This document shows, one piece after another, positions 23,568 through 24,302 of a stretch of DNA of 24,302 nt. The stretch's first letter is position 1, and each line of letters opens with the position of its first letter. The stretch is from JAENVU01 sp031422675 (GTDB lineage: Bacteria > Actinomycetota > Acidimicrobiia > IMCC26256 > JAENVU01). Both the position numbers and the translations under genes were made by a program. The notes under the pieces were generated by a model. It did no database searches, was not told where the DNA came from, and worked only from the letters and a program-made list of their open reading frames with translations. The stretch spans positions 1 through 24,302 of the forward strand of contig JANPMG010000108.1 of NCBI GenBank assembly GCA_031422675.1, in the 5' to 3' direction.

Positions 23568-24302
23568 TCAGCGCTGCGCCGCGGCGGAGTCCGGCCTGAT
23601 GCGCGCGCGCACCGGGAAATGCACGAGGCCCACTTCACGACCTTCACTCAGGATTTCGATCGTGTCTTTCTCGGCGCGCTGGTCATAGATCACACCGCCG
23701 TCGTGGGAGTGGATGCCGATGCTCACGAGGTAGACGCCGTCCCGCAGCGGCACCCGATCGAACTCGAAATCACAACGACCCCGACCATCGACGAACTCGG
23801 GCGCGTCGCCCATGAGATCGGTGTTCGTGCCGAGCAACATGCGGCCTTCTTGGTCGTGGATCGCGATCGAGAACACGACGTCATTGACCCGGCGGGGCGC
23901 GTCGTATTCGACCTCCACCCGCAGCGGTTCACTCGGGAGCAGATAGGTGCGGTCGGAGTTCGGATACACCACGCGAGCCGCGGTGATCCGGATCTCGAGG
24001 TTTCGCCGCAGCGTGGGATCGTTGAGCTCGTCGGGGACCTCGTCCCCCTTCTTGCGCAAATGCTCCCGGAATGCCAGCGCGGCTTCACCCGGCGCACCGA
24101 TCGCCACGAGATTGCCGTGGTCCAGCACTGCGGCCCGGTCACAGATCTGACGGACCAGATCCACTGCGTGGCTCACCAGCAGGATCGTGCGCCCTTCGCG
24201 CTGGAACAGCTTGATGCGTTCGAGACACTTCCGTTGGAACGCCTCGTCGCCCACCGAGAGCACTTCGTCCACGAGGAGGATCTCCGGGTCCACGTTCACC
24301 GC
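23568..24302 (-). CDS. Wzt-type ABC transporter ATPase with C-terminal carbohydrate-binding domain (5' end outside window)
   Basis: The visible 244 residues begin inside the nucleotide-binding domain, at Walker B and D-loop EILLVDEVLSVGDEAFQRK, followed by the H-loop TILLVSHAVDLV (switch His). The remaining part matches the Wzt C-terminal beta-sandwich domain: SIAIHDQEGRMLLGTNTDL, LRDGVYLVSIGIHSHDGG and the final VGLVHFPVRARI. Such domains recognise the finished, often end-modified, polymer in the ABC-dependent (Wzm/Wzt) export route. The frame is open through base 24302, so the true start, Walker A and signature motif lie outside, as does any Wzm permease. Alternatives include teichoic-acid TagH-type ATPases, which lack this kind of tail. 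Confidence 0.9.
   Translation of the reverse strand, partial: AVNVDPEILLVDEVLSVGDEAFQRKCLERIKLFQREGRTILLVSHAVDLVRQICDRAAVLDHGNLVAIGAPGEAALAFREHLRKKGDEVPDELNDPTLRRNLEIRITAARVVYPNSDRTYLLPSEPLRVEVEYDAPRRVNDVVFSIAIHDQEGRMLLGTNTDLMGDAPEFVDGRGRCDFEFDRVPLRDGVYLVSIGIHSHDGGVIYDQRAEKDTIEILSEGREVGLVHFPVRARIRPDSAAAQR

Noticed and set aside
1..24302. CRISPR arrays, tRNA/rRNA genes, insertion sequences, phage genes
   Set aside because: I saw no spaced direct-repeat array, no tRNA-like cloverleaf, and no transposase or integrase among the translated frames. The tandem repeats found are short and mostly intragenic.

Overview
The window is high-GC DNA with dense, strongly GC3-biased genes, frequent GTG starts (one TTG) and 4-bp GTGA/ATGA gene overlaps. 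Together with the wecA, atpI-type and atpB genes in that order, this suggests an actinobacterium. The class Acidimicrobiia is my best guess, but only a guess. I see no rRNA, tRNA, CRISPR array, insertion sequence or phage gene, and no gene-free stretch longer than about 300 bases.

Region 1 (1-4093, all minus strand) is housekeeping. glyA is followed by a wecA/mraY-like polyprenyl-phosphate HexNAc-1-phosphate transferase, then two small F0 accessory membrane proteins (AtpZ-like and AtpI-like), then the start of atpB, which leaves the window. A 31-bp direct repeat lies between glyA and wecA, and a candidate atp promoter lies just after the wecA stop.

Region 2 (4136-10553, minus) is a tightly coupled six-gene glycan operon running into glyA. 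In transcription order it encodes a DegT-type sugar aminotransferase, a Gfo/Idh/MocA dehydrogenase, a left-handed beta-helix acetyltransferase, an FAD amine-oxidase-like protein, a NodB-like deacetylase and a membrane-anchored GT2 glycosyltransferase. Four of the six junctions or starts are 4-bp overlaps.

Region 3 (10656-14022, plus) diverges from it and encodes a UDP-GlcNAc 2-epimerase-like protein, a zinc-ribbon methyltransferase and a second FAD amine-oxidase-like protein, again with ATGA overlaps. Aminotransferase, dehydrogenase, acetyltransferase and 2-epimerase together match four of the five steps of the UDP-diacetamido-uronic acid (Wbp/Wlb) pathway. The 6-dehydrogenase is not in the window.

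Region 4 (14007-24302) is the assembly and export part. It holds a GT-C membrane glycosyltransferase and a GT4 (minus), a divergent second GT4 without an obvious start codon (plus), a small methyltransferase (minus), a Wzy/O-antigen-ligase-like membrane protein and a Wzz/BY-kinase-like protein (plus), then a Wzx-type flippase and the 3' part of a Wzt-type ABC ATPase (minus). Components of both the Wzx/Wzy and the ABC-transporter export routes are therefore side by side.

Working model (inference): WecA or another priming enzyme loads undecaprenyl phosphate, the Wbp-like enzymes supply a diamino-sugar nucleotide, the GTs extend and the methyltransferases and deacetylase decorate. Wzx/Wzy/BY-kinase, and possibly Wzt with a partner outside the window, then export a surface polysaccharide. 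I found no wholly new system. The most distinctive signals are the GT4 with an apparent ATC start, the symmetric TACTGTA motif shared by two divergent promoters regions, the degenerate zinc ribbon on the acetyltransferase, and several local repeats that touch start sites or protein tails.
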